Source: Opitutales bacterium (GTDB taxonomy: Bacteria > Verrucomicrobiota > Verrucomicrobiia > Opitutales > UBA953). Taken from it: DNA of 64,000 nt. The notes beneath the pieces are model-generated. The model did no database searches. It was not told the origin of the DNA and saw nothing but the letters and a program-made list of their open reading frames with translations. The stretch is taken from positions 324,354 to 388,353 of the forward strand of contig JAFXKI010000003.1 in assembly GCA_017531845.1 (NCBI GenBank), in the 5' to 3' direction. Shown piece by piece: positions 25,456-35,397 of this stretch (its first letter is position 1; each line of letters opens with the position of its first letter). The translations under genes were made by a program, and so were the position numbers.

Positions 25456-28400
25456 TTATTTCTTTTCTTCGGTCTTGGGCTCGGGAGCATAAGTACCGAC
25501 GAGCGCCTTGTAATAATGGAAGCGGTTCGTCACCATTTCCTGCGCCTTCGCGTAGATTTCCGCCGCATGAGCCGGATTGGAGCGCTTCAGTCCCTTGAAG
25601 CGGGTTTCCGTTTCCATGAACTTTTCGAGCTCAATCTTCATCGCGGGAACGTCGAGCGTGAACGGATTCTTGCCCGCCGCGATGTTTGCCGGATTGTAGC
25701 GGAAGATCGGCCAGTAGCCGGATTCAACAGCAACCTTTTGGTGATCCGCACCATCCGCAAGGTTACGGAGCCCGTGCGCGATACAGTGTGCATAAGCGAT
25801 AATCAATGCCGGTCCGTCAAAGGCTTCGGCTTCCTTCATCGCCTGCAAAAGTTGCGTATCCTTGTAGCCGATGGCAACACGGGCAACGTAAACATTGCCG
25901 TATTGAACCGCGATTTGAGCGAGGTCCTTCTTCGGAAGTTGCTTACCCGCCGTAGCGAATTTTGCGACAGCTCCCATCGAAGTCGATTTCGACATTTGCC
26001 CGCCCGTATTGGAATAAACTTCCGTGTCGAGCACGAGAATTTTGACATTCTTACCGGAAGCAAGTGCGTGGTCCAATCCTCCATAGCCGATGTCATAAGC
26101 CCAACCGTCGCCGCCGACGATCCAAACACACTTTTTGAGAAGGAACTCGCTGACACCAAGGAGAGATTTCGCTTCGGGCGTTCCCGTAGCTTCGAGCTTC
26201 TTGTTCAATTCAGCGATGCGTTCACGTTGAGCGGCAATATCCGCTTCCGTCGCCTGCGGAGCATCGAGAATCGCTTTCGCGAGATCTTCTCCGACGACCG
26301 GAGCAAGAGCGACGAGTTCACGGCGAGCAATATCCGTCTTTTTATCGACGGCATAACGCATACCGAGACCGAATTCGGCGTTGTCTTCGAAGAGCGAGTT
26401 TGCCCAAGCCGGACCGCGACCGTCCTTGTTTGTCGTGTAAGGCGTTGTCGGAAGATTTCCGCCGTAAATCGAAGAGCAACCCGTCGCGTTGGCAATGTAG
26501 GTGCGATCGCCGAAGAGCTGCGTCATGAGCTTGATGTACGGCGTTTCGCCACAGGCGGCGCAAGCTCCGGAGAATTCCATGAGCGGCGTCATAAACTGTG
26601 CGTCGCGCATCGTATTGCCGAGCTTTGTGCGATCCGGATCCGGGAGATTCAGGAAGAAGTCCCAGTTCTTGGCTTCGGACTCGCGCAACGGCGGCTGGGG
26701 AGCCATCATGATAGCCTTGCGCGTCGGGTCGTTCTTGTCCTTGCCCGGGCAGACCTGCGTACAAATCGTGCAGCCCGTGCAATCTTCCGGCGCGACCTGA
26801 ATCGTGAAGAGATTCTTGACGCCGTCCTTGGCGGGAGCCTTAAACGGAACGCTCTTGAAGGTTTCGGGGGCGCCGGCAAGAGCGGCTTCCGGGTAGAATT
26901 TCGAACGAATTGCGGCGTGCGGACAGATACTGACGCATTTGTTACACTGAATGCAGAGCGAAGCATCCCAAACCGGGATTTCCGCCGCGAGATCGCGCTT
27001 TTCGTATTTTGTAGTTCCGGACGGGAACTGTCCGTCTGCCGGAAGCGCAGAAGTCGGAAGCAAATCTCCCTTGTTGGCAATCATCATCGCCTGAACTTTT
27101 TTGAAGAAGTCCGGCGCGCCTTCGTAAGCCGGCGGCACCTGCGGTTTCGCATCGGCATCGACCGTCGCGGGAACGCTGATTTCGTGCAGATTTGCGAGCG
27201 AGTTATCGACCGCCTTGAAGTTCATCTGAACGATTTCTTCGCCCTTCTTCGCGTAGGTTTTTTCGATGGATTTTTTAATTTGAGCAATCGCTTCGTCCTT
27301 CGGAAGAATGTTTGCGAGCGCAAAGAAGCAAGCCTGCATGACGGTATTCGTGCGACCTTTCATGCCGGATTCTGCAGCAACGCGCGAAGCATCAATCACG
27401 TAAACGCGAAGTTTTTTCGCAATAATTTCTTCCTGCCATTCCTTGGAAAAACGCTTCCAGGTTTCTTCCGGTGAAAACGGGGAGTTCAGGAGCACCGTCG
27501 CGCCTTCCATCGTGTATTCGAGAATCGGCTGGCGACCGATGAACACGTATTGCGAGCAGGCAACGAAATTTGCCTTCTTAATCAAATACGCTGAGCGGAT
27601 CGGTTTCGGACCGAAACGCAGGTGGGAAACCGTCGAGGCTCCGGATTTCTTGGAGTCGTAAACGAAATATCCCTGCGCGTAATTCGGTGTTTGTTCTCCG
27701 ATAATTTTAATCGAGTTTTTGTTCGCGCCGACCGTTCCGTCCGCGCCGAGTCCGACGAAGACGGCACGCTTAACGTCATCCGCTTCAATATCGAAGCCGT
27801 CGTCCCACGGGAGCGAAAGGTTCGTAACATCGTCGTAGATACCGACCGTGAAGCGTTTTTTCGGAGCGTCTTTGGAGAGTTCGTCGTAAATGGATTTGAC
27901 CATTCCCGGATTAAACTCTTTAGACCCGATTCCGTAGCGACCGCCGATAATCGCCGGGAGCGCACCGCCTTTTTCCATATAAGCGGCGAAAACGCTGAGC
28001 AGGAGGGGTTCTCCGATGGAGCCGTTTTCCTTGGTGCGGTCGAGCACGGCGATTTTCTTGACCGTTTCCGGCATCACCTTGAGGAATGCCTGCGCATCAA
28101 ACGGCAGGAACAAGCGGACTTTGACGAGACCGAGCTTTTCGCCCTTTGCATTGAGTGCGTCGATGGTTTCTTCGATCGTTTCGCAGGAAGACCCCATGGA
28201 AACGATAACGCGTTCCGCGTCCGGTGCTCCGTAGTAATCAAAAATGTGATACTGACGCCCGGTGGCGGCGGCAAACTTATCCATCATTTCCTGAACGATC
28301 GCGGGAACGGCGTCGTAGTATTTGTTTCCGGCTTCGCGACCTTGGAAATAAACGTCCGGATTTTGCGCCGTGCCGTGAATGCAGGGACGTTCCGGAGACA

Positions 28401-29028
28401 TCGCACGGGAACGGAATGCGGCGATGTCGTTTTCGTCGACAACCGCCTTGATAACGTCGTCGGAAATGGTTTCGATTTTGGAAACTTCGTGCGAAGTGCG
28501 GAAACCGTCAAAGAAGTGCATGAACGGCACGCGGGAACGCAAAGAAGCCGCATGTGCGATAAGCGCCATGTCCTGCGCTTCCTGGCCGGACGTAGAGTTG
28601 AGCATCGCAAAGCCGCAGGAGCGGCAGCTCATTACGTCGGAATGGTCGCCGAAAATGGAAAGAGCATGTGTCGCCAAAGCGCGCGCCGTCACGTGCATCG
28701 TGAACGGAATCAATTCGCCGGCAATTTTATACATGTTCGGGATCATAAGCAGGAGCCCCTGAGACGCCGTAAACGTCGTCGTCAGAGCGCCCGCGAGCAA
28801 CGAGCCGTGAACGGCACCCGCAACACCGGCTTCGGATTGAAGTTGTTCCACGACGGGAACGTTATTCCAAAGATTCGGCATTTGCTTGGCGGACCACTCG
28901 TCACAGGATTCCGCCATCGGGGAAGACGGCGTAATCGGGTAAATAGCGATGACTTCGCTAAGTCGGTAAGCTACGGATGCAACGGCTTCGTTGGCATCCA
29001 TTGTTTTGAACTTGGGTGATTTTGCCAT
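25456..29028 (-). CDS. nifJ: Pyruvate:ferredoxin (flavodoxin) oxidoreductase
   Basis: Oxygen-sensitive conversion of pyruvate and CoA to acetyl-CoA and CO2 with reduction of ferredoxin. 1190 residues, the fused single-chain form. Domains in order: pyrimidine-binding domain I (VAYRLSEVIAIYPITPSSPM), transketolase C-like domain, the PFOR EKR region, two 4Fe-4S clusters (CIQCNKCVSICPHA and CTGCTICTQVCPG), then the TPP-binding domain with CAACGETPYIK, CSSIYGG and GGDGWAYDIGYGGLDHAL. The ATG at 29028 has a strong ribosome-binding site, GGAGG six bases before it, which decides it against an ATG 39 bases upstream. It marks an anaerobic central metabolism. Confidence 0.97.
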   Translation of the reverse strand: MAKSPKFKTMDANEAVASVAYRLSEVIAIYPITPSSPMAESCDEWSAKQMPNLWNNVPVVEQLQSEAGVAGAVHGSLLAGALTTTFTASQGLLLMIPNMYKIAGELIPFTMHVTARALATHALSIFGDHSDVMSCRSCGFAMLNSTSGQEAQDMALIAHAASLRSRVPFMHFFDGFRTSHEVSKIETISDDVIKAVVDENDIAAFRSRAMSPERPCIHGTAQNPDVYFQGREAGNKYYDAVPAIVQEMMDKFAAATGRQYHIFDYYGAPDAERVIVSMGSSCETIEETIDALNAKGEKLGLVKVRLFLPFDAQAFLKVMPETVKKIAVLDRTKENGSIGEPLLLSVFAAYMEKGGALPAIIGGRYGIGSKEFNPGMVKSIYDELSKDAPKKRFTVGIYDDVTNLSLPWDDGFDIEADDVKRAVFVGLGADGTVGANKNSIKIIGEQTPNYAQGYFVYDSKKSGASTVSHLRFGPKPIRSAYLIKKANFVACSQYVFIGRQPILEYTMEGATVLLNSPFSPEETWKRFSKEWQEEIIAKKLRVYVIDASRVAAESGMKGRTNTVMQACFFALANILPKDEAIAQIKKSIEKTYAKKGEEIVQMNFKAVDNSLANLHEISVPATVDADAKPQVPPAYEGAPDFFKKVQAMMIANKGDLLPTSALPADGQFPSGTTKYEKRDLAAEIPVWDASLCIQCNKCVSICPHAAIRSKFYPEAALAGAPETFKSVPFKAPAKDGVKNLFTIQVAPEDCTGCTICTQVCPGKDKNDPTRKAIMMAPQPPLRESEAKNWDFFLNLPDPDRTKLGNTMRDAQFMTPLMEFSGACAACGETPYIKLMTQLFGDRTYIANATGCSSIYGGNLPTTPYTTNKDGRGPAWANSLFEDNAEFGLGMRYAVDKKTDIARRELVALAPVVGEDLAKAILDAPQATEADIAAQRERIAELNKKLEATGTPEAKSLLGVSEFLLKKCVWIVGGDGWAYDIGYGGLDHALASGKNVKILVLDTEVYSNTGGQMSKSTSMGAVAKFATAGKQLPKKDLAQIAVQYGNVYVARVAIGYKDTQLLQAMKEAEAFDGPALIIAYAHCIAHGLRNLADGADHQKVAVESGYWPIFRYNPANIAAGKNPFTLDVPAMKIELEKFMETETRFKGLKRSNPAHAAEIYAKAQEMVTNRFHYYKALVGTYAPEPKTEEKK

Positions 29029-29196
29029 ATCGCCTCCGATGATGATTAAAAACAGCCCGTTTTTCAAACATTTTCGCCTAAAAATGAAGCGATTATAGAA
29101 TCCCTAAATTTACCTGCGAGAGCGATGCTCCCGGCAAACTTTTTTCAGATTTTACAATTGCAAAAAAATGTGATACGATTTGTAGACTTTTTTGTA

Positions 29197-30135
29197 ATGA
29201 GTGCAGATTGTCCATTAAGATTTTACGATACGGGCTTTGAAGTAACGCCCGAATATCGTGCGTCCCTGCCCGACATGCAAAACAGCAATGTAACGGCGAT
29301 TCCCGGCGGAACGGTTCCGTTGTTGCAAGTCGGCATGTCGAATTTCCGACTCCCGATCCGCCTTGCCCGGCGCGGGAACGCGGAAGCGATCCCGGTCGAA
29401 GCCTCGGTTACGGGAACAGTTTCCCTTGATGCGATGCACAAGGGAATCAACATGTCGCGGATCGTTCGTATTTTTTACGAATATCAAAATGAAATTTTTA
29501 CTCCGGCGACACTAAAGAAAATCCTCGAAAGCTATCTTTCCGAGATCGGTTCTTCCCGTGCGCAGGTCCGCGTGGATTTCAATTATCCGATTTTGCAAAA
29601 AAGCCTGCGTAGCGGTCTTGCCGGCTACCAATATTACACTTGCGCCTACGAGGGCATTTTAGAAAACGGTAAATTCCGTGCCTTTGTGCATTTCGACTTT
29701 GTTTATTCATCTGCGTGTCCCTGCTCTGCCGAGCTTTCGGAGCATGCACGCACCGCGCGTAACATTCTCGGAATTCCGCATTCACAACGCTCCAAAGCAC
29801 GGGTCCTCGCGGAAATTCGTCCTGAGCAGGAAATGTTCATCGAGGATTTTCAGGAACTTTGCCTGAAGGCACTTCACACGGAAACACAAGTCATGGTAAA
29901 GCGCGAAGACGAGCAGGCATTCGCCGAGCTCAACGGTGCCTACTACAAGTTCGTGGAGGATGCCGCCCGTCTGCTTTTTGCACAATTCAATCCGGACTCG
30001 CGCATCATCGACTTTCGTATTGTCTGTGCGCACCTGGAATCGCTTCACTCTCACGATGCGGTTTCCGTCATCGTCAAAGGCGTTCCCGGCGGGCTCACAC
30101 ACACGTTCTCGGATTTCCGGGCACTCGTTTGCTAA
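29197..30135 (+). CDS. folE2: GTP cyclohydrolase FolE2 (type IB)
   Basis: Makes 7,8-dihydroneopterin triphosphate, the first step of folate and queuosine synthesis, using a metal other than the zinc required by FolE1. 312 residues, normal. Landmarks: a start with [21 protein letters not shown] at about 78-91, and the catalytic Cys region [15 protein letters not shown] (C174, C176). The ATG at 29197 is chosen: an earlier ATG adds 24 residues rich in Phe and Leu that are not part of the family. Its 3' end overlaps the convergent HAD gene by 4 bases. Confidence 0.93.
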   Translation: MSADCPLRFYDTGFEVTPEYRASLPDMQNSNVTAIPGGTVPLLQVGMSNFRLPIRLARRGNAEAIPVEASVTGTVSLDAMHKGINMSRIVRIFYEYQNEIFTPATLKKILESYLSEIGSSRAQVRVDFNYPILQKSLRSGLAGYQYYTCAYEGILENGKFRAFVHFDFVYSSACPCSAELSEHARTARNILGIPHSQRSKARVLAEIRPEQEMFIEDFQELCLKALHTETQVMVKREDEQAFAELNGAYYKFVEDAARLLFAQFNPDSRIIDFRIVCAHLESLHSHDAVSVIVKGVPGGLTHTFSDFRALVC

Positions 30136-30797
30136 AATCCGAGCGTCATTAAGCGTTCCCGCAACGCATTTAGCGAAGGAAAAACGCCTGCGGCATCGCG
30201 CAGCGCATCGGCGGTCGGTTTTACCAAATCCGGCACTAGCACGGTGATGCAACCCGCAGAAAACGCAGAGCGAAAGCCTGTCGGAGAATCTTCAACGGCA
30301 AGACAATTTTCGGCAGGAACGCCAAGCTTCTTCGCCGTTTCCGCGTAAATCTCCGGAGCGGGCTTCCCTTGCGCGACCTCATCTCCGCAGGTCGCCGCAT
30401 CGACAAATTTCCAAAGCCCCGCATGGTCAAGCTTTTCCCGGGCACTTTCGCGGCGCGTCGAAGTCGACACCCCAATTTTCCACTTGCGGGAACGCGCAAA
30501 ATCAAAAATCTCCCGTGCGCCGGGCATTAGCGGAACGCCGACACGCACAAGCTTTGCGTAGTATTCCCGCGCAGAAGCGATTATGCGCTCCGATGGCAAT
30601 TCCCGCCCGATTTCTTCCTGCATGATTCGCATGCAATCAACTGAACGGTGCCCAACCATTTTCAGGAAAACCTCCAGCGAAACGCGCTCGCCGACTTCCT
30701 GCGCCGCCGCATCCCACGCCTTATGACTGAGGCGCTCGGAATCAAGCAAGGTGCCGTCCATATCAAAAATAACGGCGCGAATATCGGAAATTTTCAT
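30132..30797 (-). CDS. HAD-family phosphatase, beta-phosphoglucomutase-like
   Basis: 221 residues. Motif I is [11 protein letters not shown] (nucleophile and acid Asp), motif II is VSTSTRR, the motif III lysine lies in [14 protein letters not shown], and motif IV is [12 protein letters not shown]. The cap is helical (subfamily I). This group contains beta-phosphoglucomutases and sugar-phosphate phosphatases; the sequence does not say which. The ATG at 30797 is used because the preceding codon is a TTG. Confidence 0.87.
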   Translation of the reverse strand: MKISDIRAVIFDMDGTLLDSERLSHKAWDAAAQEVGERVSLEVFLKMVGHRSVDCMRIMQEEIGRELPSERIIASAREYYAKLVRVGVPLMPGAREIFDFARSRKWKIGVSTSTRRESAREKLDHAGLWKFVDAATCGDEVAQGKPAPEIYAETAKKLGVPAENCLAVEDSPTGFRSAFSAGCITVLVPDLVKPTADALRDAAGVFPSLNALRERLMTLGF

Positions 30798-30860
30798 CAA
30801 GCGCAGGAAATAAAAACGTTTTTTTCTAAAAGTTGCGAATCGCTTCTTACGGACAATTCA

Positions 30861-30902
30861 AAAAAAAAAACGTTCCCGCGCGGAAAAATTGCACGGGAAC
30901 GC
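30861..30902 (-). terminator. Terminator from an inverted motif pair
   Basis: On the minus strand GCGTTCCCGTGC, a loop, and GCGCGGGAACG are followed by T10. It is downstream of the aldose epimerase gene. Confidence 0.88.
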
Positions 30903-30931
30903 AAATTATTAAAAATTTCGAAAAAAAATTT

Positions 30932-31852
30932 TTACTCCAGCGAAACGGAAACTTTAAAAGTTTCGGAAGCTCCGGGCTCAACGAAATGCAAGCCGTTCCC
31001 ATGCTCGCAGCTGTTCGGCGCGCCCATCCACGGCTCCACACAGTAAAACGGCGCGTCTTCGCTTTCCGACCACGTAACGACGGTCGTCCACGGCGTAGGC
31101 ACTTCGTTCTCGCCGACGCGCACAACGACGTTTTCCTCGCCGTTTTTCGGACCGAACGCGACGCGATTCGTTTTCAGCTTCGTGTAAAGCAAATCGCAAA
31201 TTTCGGGATCGCCGAAAGAAACCGGCTCGCGCGGCGCGTCTGCCTTGACGAGCGAACCGTCCGACGCGTGATGCCAGAATTTTTTGGCATCGATTTTCAG
31301 CACATAATCCTTGCGGGAAAGCTCCGCATGCCACGGCATCGCAAAATAAAAATGATGCCCGGCGCACCACGGAAGGCGCACGTTCCCGCGGTTGACGAGT
31401 TCAAATTCACATTCGAGCGAAAGCTCCGCAAAGCGATACGTAACGAAGAAATCGTAATCGAACGGATAGCCTTCGCGCGCCGCTTCGTCCGGCAGATATT
31501 TTACCTTCACGGAATTTTCCGTCGCTTCGACGATTTCAAATTTTCCGTCCACCGCATAGCCGTGCTGCGGCATCGGACGCACCACGCCGTCGACCGGATT
31601 TTTCCAGAAAAACCGCTTCCCGTCGGCATAATTGCGCCCCATGAACGGGAACAGAATCGGGTTGCCGCCGCGAATTTTGCGATAAGCGGAAAAATCCGCA
31701 TTTTCAGGCCAAAGAATTACCTGTCGCCGCGTTCCCGCGACATCGAGATCCCAGCTCATCAGGCGGGCGCCGAGCGTCATGCAGGCAGTGAAAGTGGAAG
31801 CGCCGACGCGCCATTGTTGGAAAGTTTGTCCGTCTTTTTCAAAGGTTTTCAT
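30932..31852 (-). CDS. Aldose 1-epimerase family protein
   Basis: 306 residues, galactose-mutarotase-like beta-sandwich fold. Conserved segments: GGNPILFPFMGR with the substrate-binding Asn/Arg, QHGYA with a catalytic-type His, LPWCAGHHFYFAMPW with a second His pair, and the C-terminal CVEPWMGAPN with the general-base Glu. The spacing resembles the YeaD/glucose-6-phosphate 1-epimerase-like branch. It interconverts anomers of a hexose or hexose phosphate; the exact sugar is unknown. It has its own motif-pair terminator. Confidence 0.88.
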   Translation of the reverse strand: MKTFEKDGQTFQQWRVGASTFTACMTLGARLMSWDLDVAGTRRQVILWPENADFSAYRKIRGGNPILFPFMGRNYADGKRFFWKNPVDGVVRPMPQHGYAVDGKFEIVEATENSVKVKYLPDEAAREGYPFDYDFFVTYRFAELSLECEFELVNRGNVRLPWCAGHHFYFAMPWHAELSRKDYVLKIDAKKFWHHASDGSLVKADAPREPVSFGDPEICDLLYTKLKTNRVAFGPKNGEENVVVRVGENEVPTPWTTVVTWSESEDAPFYCVEPWMGAPNSCEHGNGLHFVEPGASETFKVSVSLE

Positions 31853-31974
31853 AGCGGGAAAAATTTAAACGCCGCACACTGCGGGAACGCGAGCTTCAAA
31901 ATTTATTTCACACGAAAAAACCGTGCTTCTGAGGTTACTTAAAAACTTCGTAGCGTAGCACAAAATTTTATTCG

Positions 31975-32017
31975 AAAAAAAACGTTCCCGCGCGACTGAT
32001 TTTTCACGGGAACGTTT
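31975..32017 (-). terminator. Terminator from an inverted motif pair
   Basis: AACGTTCCCG and CGGGAACGTT enclose a 16-base loop, with A8 on the left (T8 on the minus strand). It lies downstream of the AGE-family gene. Confidence 0.88.
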
Positions 32018-32047
32018 TCTTTGAACTTTAAATCAAAAGAGCTTCTT

Positions 32048-33235
32048 TTATTTTGCGAGCATTTCGAGCTGTTGCCAACATTGATAAAGCCCGCGCGGAA
32101 CGTGGAAGCAACCTTTCCATTTTCCGCCTTTGAGCGAAAGCAACGGCTCACCTTGGCGCGTTAAATAGCCGAACCATTCCGGATATTTTTCGTCCTTAAA
32201 ATGTTTCCACGCGTAATCGTGAATCCGCGTGAACCATTCCCAGCATTTCGGATCGCCCGTGAGGCGATAGCCTTTGAGCAAGGCGATGAGCGTTTCAATG
32301 TGCACCCACCAAAGTTTTTGATCCCACTCAAGCTGCTGAAGCGGCCGCCCGAGCCGATCCATGAAATAAAAAATTCCGCCGAATTTTTCATCCCATCCGT
32401 ATTCGAGCGCATTGAGGCAGATCGTTTTAGCTTTTTCGATAAGTGCGGGATCGTTTTGGCGTTCGCCGAGATCCATGAGAAACCACGTGGATTCAATCAT
32501 GTGCCCCGGGTTTAGCAAACGCCCGTCCATGTTGTCGGCAAGCGTACCGTCGGCATTGAGGTGTTCGACGATTAACCCCGGACCTACATCCGGACGATAA
32601 AATTCTTCCGTCACCAAGCGTATGCAGGTATCGATTGTTTTTTGCAAAAATGCGGGCTCGACGAGCGGTTCGATTTCGAGGGCAAGATTGCACACGATCA
32701 TCGGGAGTGCAAATGCCTTCATCGGGCGAGCTTTCGGCGAAGCCTTGCTCCAGCGCCCTTTCGGGTTGTCGAAGCGGGCAATCACGCGGTCGAACGCTTT
32801 TTTGGAAATTTCGGCGTATTCGGCGTTCCCGGTCGCGATCGAAAGTTGCCCGAACGCCATACACGCGAACGTATTCGAAAAAATGTTATACGGCTCAACT
32901 TGCGGAGTGCCGTCGCGAGCGAGCGAGAAATAGAAATTGTATTCGCCGTCGTGTCCGTATTTTTTCAAAAACTCTGCGCCCTGGATTGCGCAATCGAGCC
33001 ATTCTTTACGCTTTTCGACTCGGTTGTAAAGGAAGGCGAACATCCAAACCTGCCGCCCCTGAAGCCAGATAAATTTGTCCGTATCAAACACGCTCCCGTC
33101 GCGGTCAAGACAGGTGAAATATCCGCCGTATTCTTTGTCCTGCGACTTTTCGAGCCAAAACGGAAGCACGTTGTCGAGAAGTTCGGATTTGTATTGTTGG
33201 GCGAGTTTAGCAAAAGTTTCTTTCACGGGTGTCAT
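32048..33235 (-). CDS. N-acylglucosamine 2-epimerase (AGE) family protein
   Basis: 395 residues, an (alpha/alpha)6-barrel. Typical segments: LPFWLEKSQDKEYGGYFTCL, KFIWLQGRQVWMFAFLYN, NPGHMIESTWFLMDL (catalytic His region) and KLWWVHIETLIALL (second catalytic His). The family includes N-acetylglucosamine 2-epimerase and cellobiose 2-epimerase. The GRQVWMF and WWVHIE forms fit the former, but the substrate cannot be fixed. The ATG at 33235 is used; an in-frame ATG at 33304 would add 23 basic residues. Confidence 0.88.
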   Translation of the reverse strand: MTPVKETFAKLAQQYKSELLDNVLPFWLEKSQDKEYGGYFTCLDRDGSVFDTDKFIWLQGRQVWMFAFLYNRVEKRKEWLDCAIQGAEFLKKYGHDGEYNFYFSLARDGTPQVEPYNIFSNTFACMAFGQLSIATGNAEYAEISKKAFDRVIARFDNPKGRWSKASPKARPMKAFALPMIVCNLALEIEPLVEPAFLQKTIDTCIRLVTEEFYRPDVGPGLIVEHLNADGTLADNMDGRLLNPGHMIESTWFLMDLGERQNDPALIEKAKTICLNALEYGWDEKFGGIFYFMDRLGRPLQQLEWDQKLWWVHIETLIALLKGYRLTGDPKCWEWFTRIHDYAWKHFKDEKYPEWFGYLTRQGEPLLSLKGGKWKGCFHVPRGLYQCWQQLEMLAK

Positions 33236-33403
33236 AGCAACGGCGATTTTATTCCGCACACACCGCAAATGAAAGCGATTTTTTTGAGAAAAAACTTCCT
33301 TCATAAAACATATACCAAGACCAAGCTACTCTCCCGTTAAAATTCACCGAAAACTTCGCCGTTGCGGCGGGAACGCGATTGGGATTAGATTCTGACAAAT
33401 ATT

Positions 33404-34489
33404 ATGGGCAGTATCTTCGGCAAACTTTTTCAAATCTCAACATTCGGCGAAAGCCACGGAGCAGGCATCGGCGTCGTCATTGACGGATGCCCGTCGCAAC
33501 TGCCGATTTCCGCCGAAGAAATTCAGTGCGAGCTCGACCGCCGCCGCCCCGGACAAAGCGCCCTTTCCACTCCGCGTAAAGAAGGAGACCGCGTCGAAAT
33601 CCTCTCCGGCGTCTATCAGGGGCAAACCACGGGAACGCCGATCACCCTGCTCGTGCGCAACACCGACCACCGCCCGCAGGCTTACGACAAACTGCGCGAC
33701 CAATTCCGCCCCTCGCACGCCGATTTTACCTACATCGCCAAATACGGTTTCCGAAATCCGGAAGGCGGCGGGCGCGCCTCCGCCCGCGAAACCGTCGGAC
33801 GCGTTGCCGCCGGCGCAATTGCGAAAAAACTTCTTGCCGCACTCTGCCCCGAAATCGAATTTTCCTGCTACGTCGAAAGCGTCGCAGAAATCGCAATGCC
33901 GCCGTGCGAAACTTTTTTCCCGCAAAGCGAAATCGAACGCGTTCCCGTGCGCTGCCCGCACGCCGAAATCGCGGAAAAAATGGAAGCGCGCATCAAAACG
34001 GCACGAGCGGACGGAGACTCCGTCGGCGGCACAATTCGCTGCAAAATCCGCGGCGTTCCCGCCGGCTTGGGCGAACCGGTTTTTGACCGCCTCGAAGCCG
34101 ATCTCGCCAAAGCCATGCTTTGCATTCCCGCCACCAAAGGCTTTGAAATCGGAAGCGGTTTTGCGGGAACGCGCCTCTGCGGCTCCGAGCACAACGACGC
34201 ATTTGAAATGCGCGAAGGAAAAATCCGCACCGCGACCAACCGCTCCGGCGGCGTCCAAGGCGGCATTTCCAACGGCGAGGAAATCAACTTCCGCATCGCG
34301 TTCAAACCGACGCCGACTATCGCCAAGAAACAAGCGAGCGTTGATGCCTCGGGAACGCCCTGTGAAGTCATCGGGCACGGTCGCCACGATCCCTGCGTGC
34401 TCCCGCGCGCCGTTCCCGTCGTCGAAGCCATGGCGGCACTCGTCCTCGCCGACCATCTTTTGCGCCAGCGAGCCCAACGCGTTTTTTAA
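33404..34489 (+). CDS. aroC: Chorismate synthase
   Basis: Converts EPSP to chorismate with reduced FMN, the last common step of aromatic amino-acid synthesis. 361 residues, normal. Signatures: [19 protein letters not shown] at the N-terminus, [35 protein letters not shown] and the C-terminal region [18 protein letters not shown]. Start ATG at 33404. No other shikimate-pathway gene is adjacent. Confidence 0.97.
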   Translation: MGSIFGKLFQISTFGESHGAGIGVVIDGCPSQLPISAEEIQCELDRRRPGQSALSTPRKEGDRVEILSGVYQGQTTGTPITLLVRNTDHRPQAYDKLRDQFRPSHADFTYIAKYGFRNPEGGGRASARETVGRVAAGAIAKKLLAALCPEIEFSCYVESVAEIAMPPCETFFPQSEIERVPVRCPHAEIAEKMEARIKTARADGDSVGGTIRCKIRGVPAGLGEPVFDRLEADLAKAMLCIPATKGFEIGSGFAGTRLCGSEHNDAFEMREGKIRTATNRSGGVQGGISNGEEINFRIAFKPTPTIAKKQASVDASGTPCEVIGHGRHDPCVLPRAVPVVEAMAALVLADHLLRQRAQRVF

Positions 34490-34496
34490 TTTTTGT

Positions 34497-34571
34497 TCAA
34501 ACGCAAAGAACGCAAAGATTTTCGCTCTGCTAAAATTCGTGTGAAGTTGTGTTTATTCGTGGTTTCTTTAA
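34497..34571. repeat. Dispersed intergenic repeat, copy 1
   Basis: Contains ACGCAAAGAACGCAAAG and GTTTATTCGTGGTTTCTTT. Nearly the same words, in reverse complement, occur at 54443-54510, and related ones at 43141-43362 and 44357-44420. Confidence 0.6.
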
Positions 34572-34600
34572 ACAAATCTTTGCTTAAAAAATAATTTTCC

Positions 34601-35368
34601 ATGACAAATTTATATATTTTCCTCGGAACACCGAATTGCGGCAGGCGCGCAATCCTTGCGGATTTGATTCGCGACGGGCTCGACGGCGAAACCTCCGTTT
34701 ACATCGCCGAAGCCGAGCGCAACTCCGAAGCCGAAAAACCGCTTGCCGACGTTCCCGCGATAACACTGCGCACGTGGAAATTTGACGACGGGAACGCCAT
34801 CGACCTCGGCGAAGCACACGATGCCGGAGACAATGCCGTTTTCCTGACCGACGGCGAAGACGATCCCGTGGATCAGATCGAGGCTCTCGCCGCGCTCGCC
34901 AAGCGCCTCGGCTGGCACGTCGCACGCGTCGCTACTATCGTTGACTGTAAATTTGCCGCCGCCGTTCCCGCAAGTGCGGACTGGTTCGCCGCCTGTATTC
35001 ACTTTTCGGATACGGTTTTGCTGACAAACCGAGAAGGCACTTCTAATCAATGGCTCAACACATTTAAAGCGCCTTATGTCAAAAATTGTTTTCCCTGCAC
35101 CTTTGAGTTTGTAAAGAAAAACCGAGTGGAAAATCCGGCGCGCGTTCTCGCGGATAATCCGCGCCGCATGACGATGATTTTTGACGAGCAGGACCCTATT
35201 GACGATATGGAATTTGACGAAGACAACCTGCCCGAGGAGCCGTTTGATTTGGTTTCGGCGCCGGATCCTTACTTTGAAACAACGGAATCCGGCGCACGAA
35301 AAATCGTCGTTCCCTTCATCGGCGATTTGCTCGACGAATACGAAAAACGCCCGGAGTCCGAATCCTAA
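34601..35368 (+). CDS. Unrecognised protein with a degenerate P-loop (CobW-like?)
   Basis: 255 residues. The start IFLGTPNCGRRAILADLI lies where a GTPase P-loop would, but the GxxxxGK(S/T) lysine and Ser/Thr are replaced by Arg-Arg. The middle (ADWFAACIHFSDTVLLTNRE) resembles the CobW/G3E region that precedes the NKxD motif. The tail is very acidic (DEQDPIDDMEFDEDNLPEEP). It may be a nucleotide-binding protein that has lost hydrolysis, or an unrelated fold. The ATP-grasp gene follows 29 bases later on the same strand, so the two are probably co-expressed. Confidence 0.55.
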   Translation: MTNLYIFLGTPNCGRRAILADLIRDGLDGETSVYIAEAERNSEAEKPLADVPAITLRTWKFDDGNAIDLGEAHDAGDNAVFLTDGEDDPVDQIEALAALAKRLGWHVARVATIVDCKFAAAVPASADWFAACIHFSDTVLLTNREGTSNQWLNTFKAPYVKNCFPCTFEFVKKNRVENPARVLADNPRRMTMIFDEQDPIDDMEFDEDNLPEEPFDLVSAPDPYFETTESGARKIVVPFIGDLLDEYEKRPESES

Positions 35369-35397
35369 CACTGCATTCCCGCTTTTAATTCCCGCTC

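Noticed and set aside
25516-27474. Long plus-strand open frame of 652 codons
   Set aside because: It lies antisense to nifJ, has Arg/Phe-rich composition and no family features; a by-product of GC-rich codons on the other strand.
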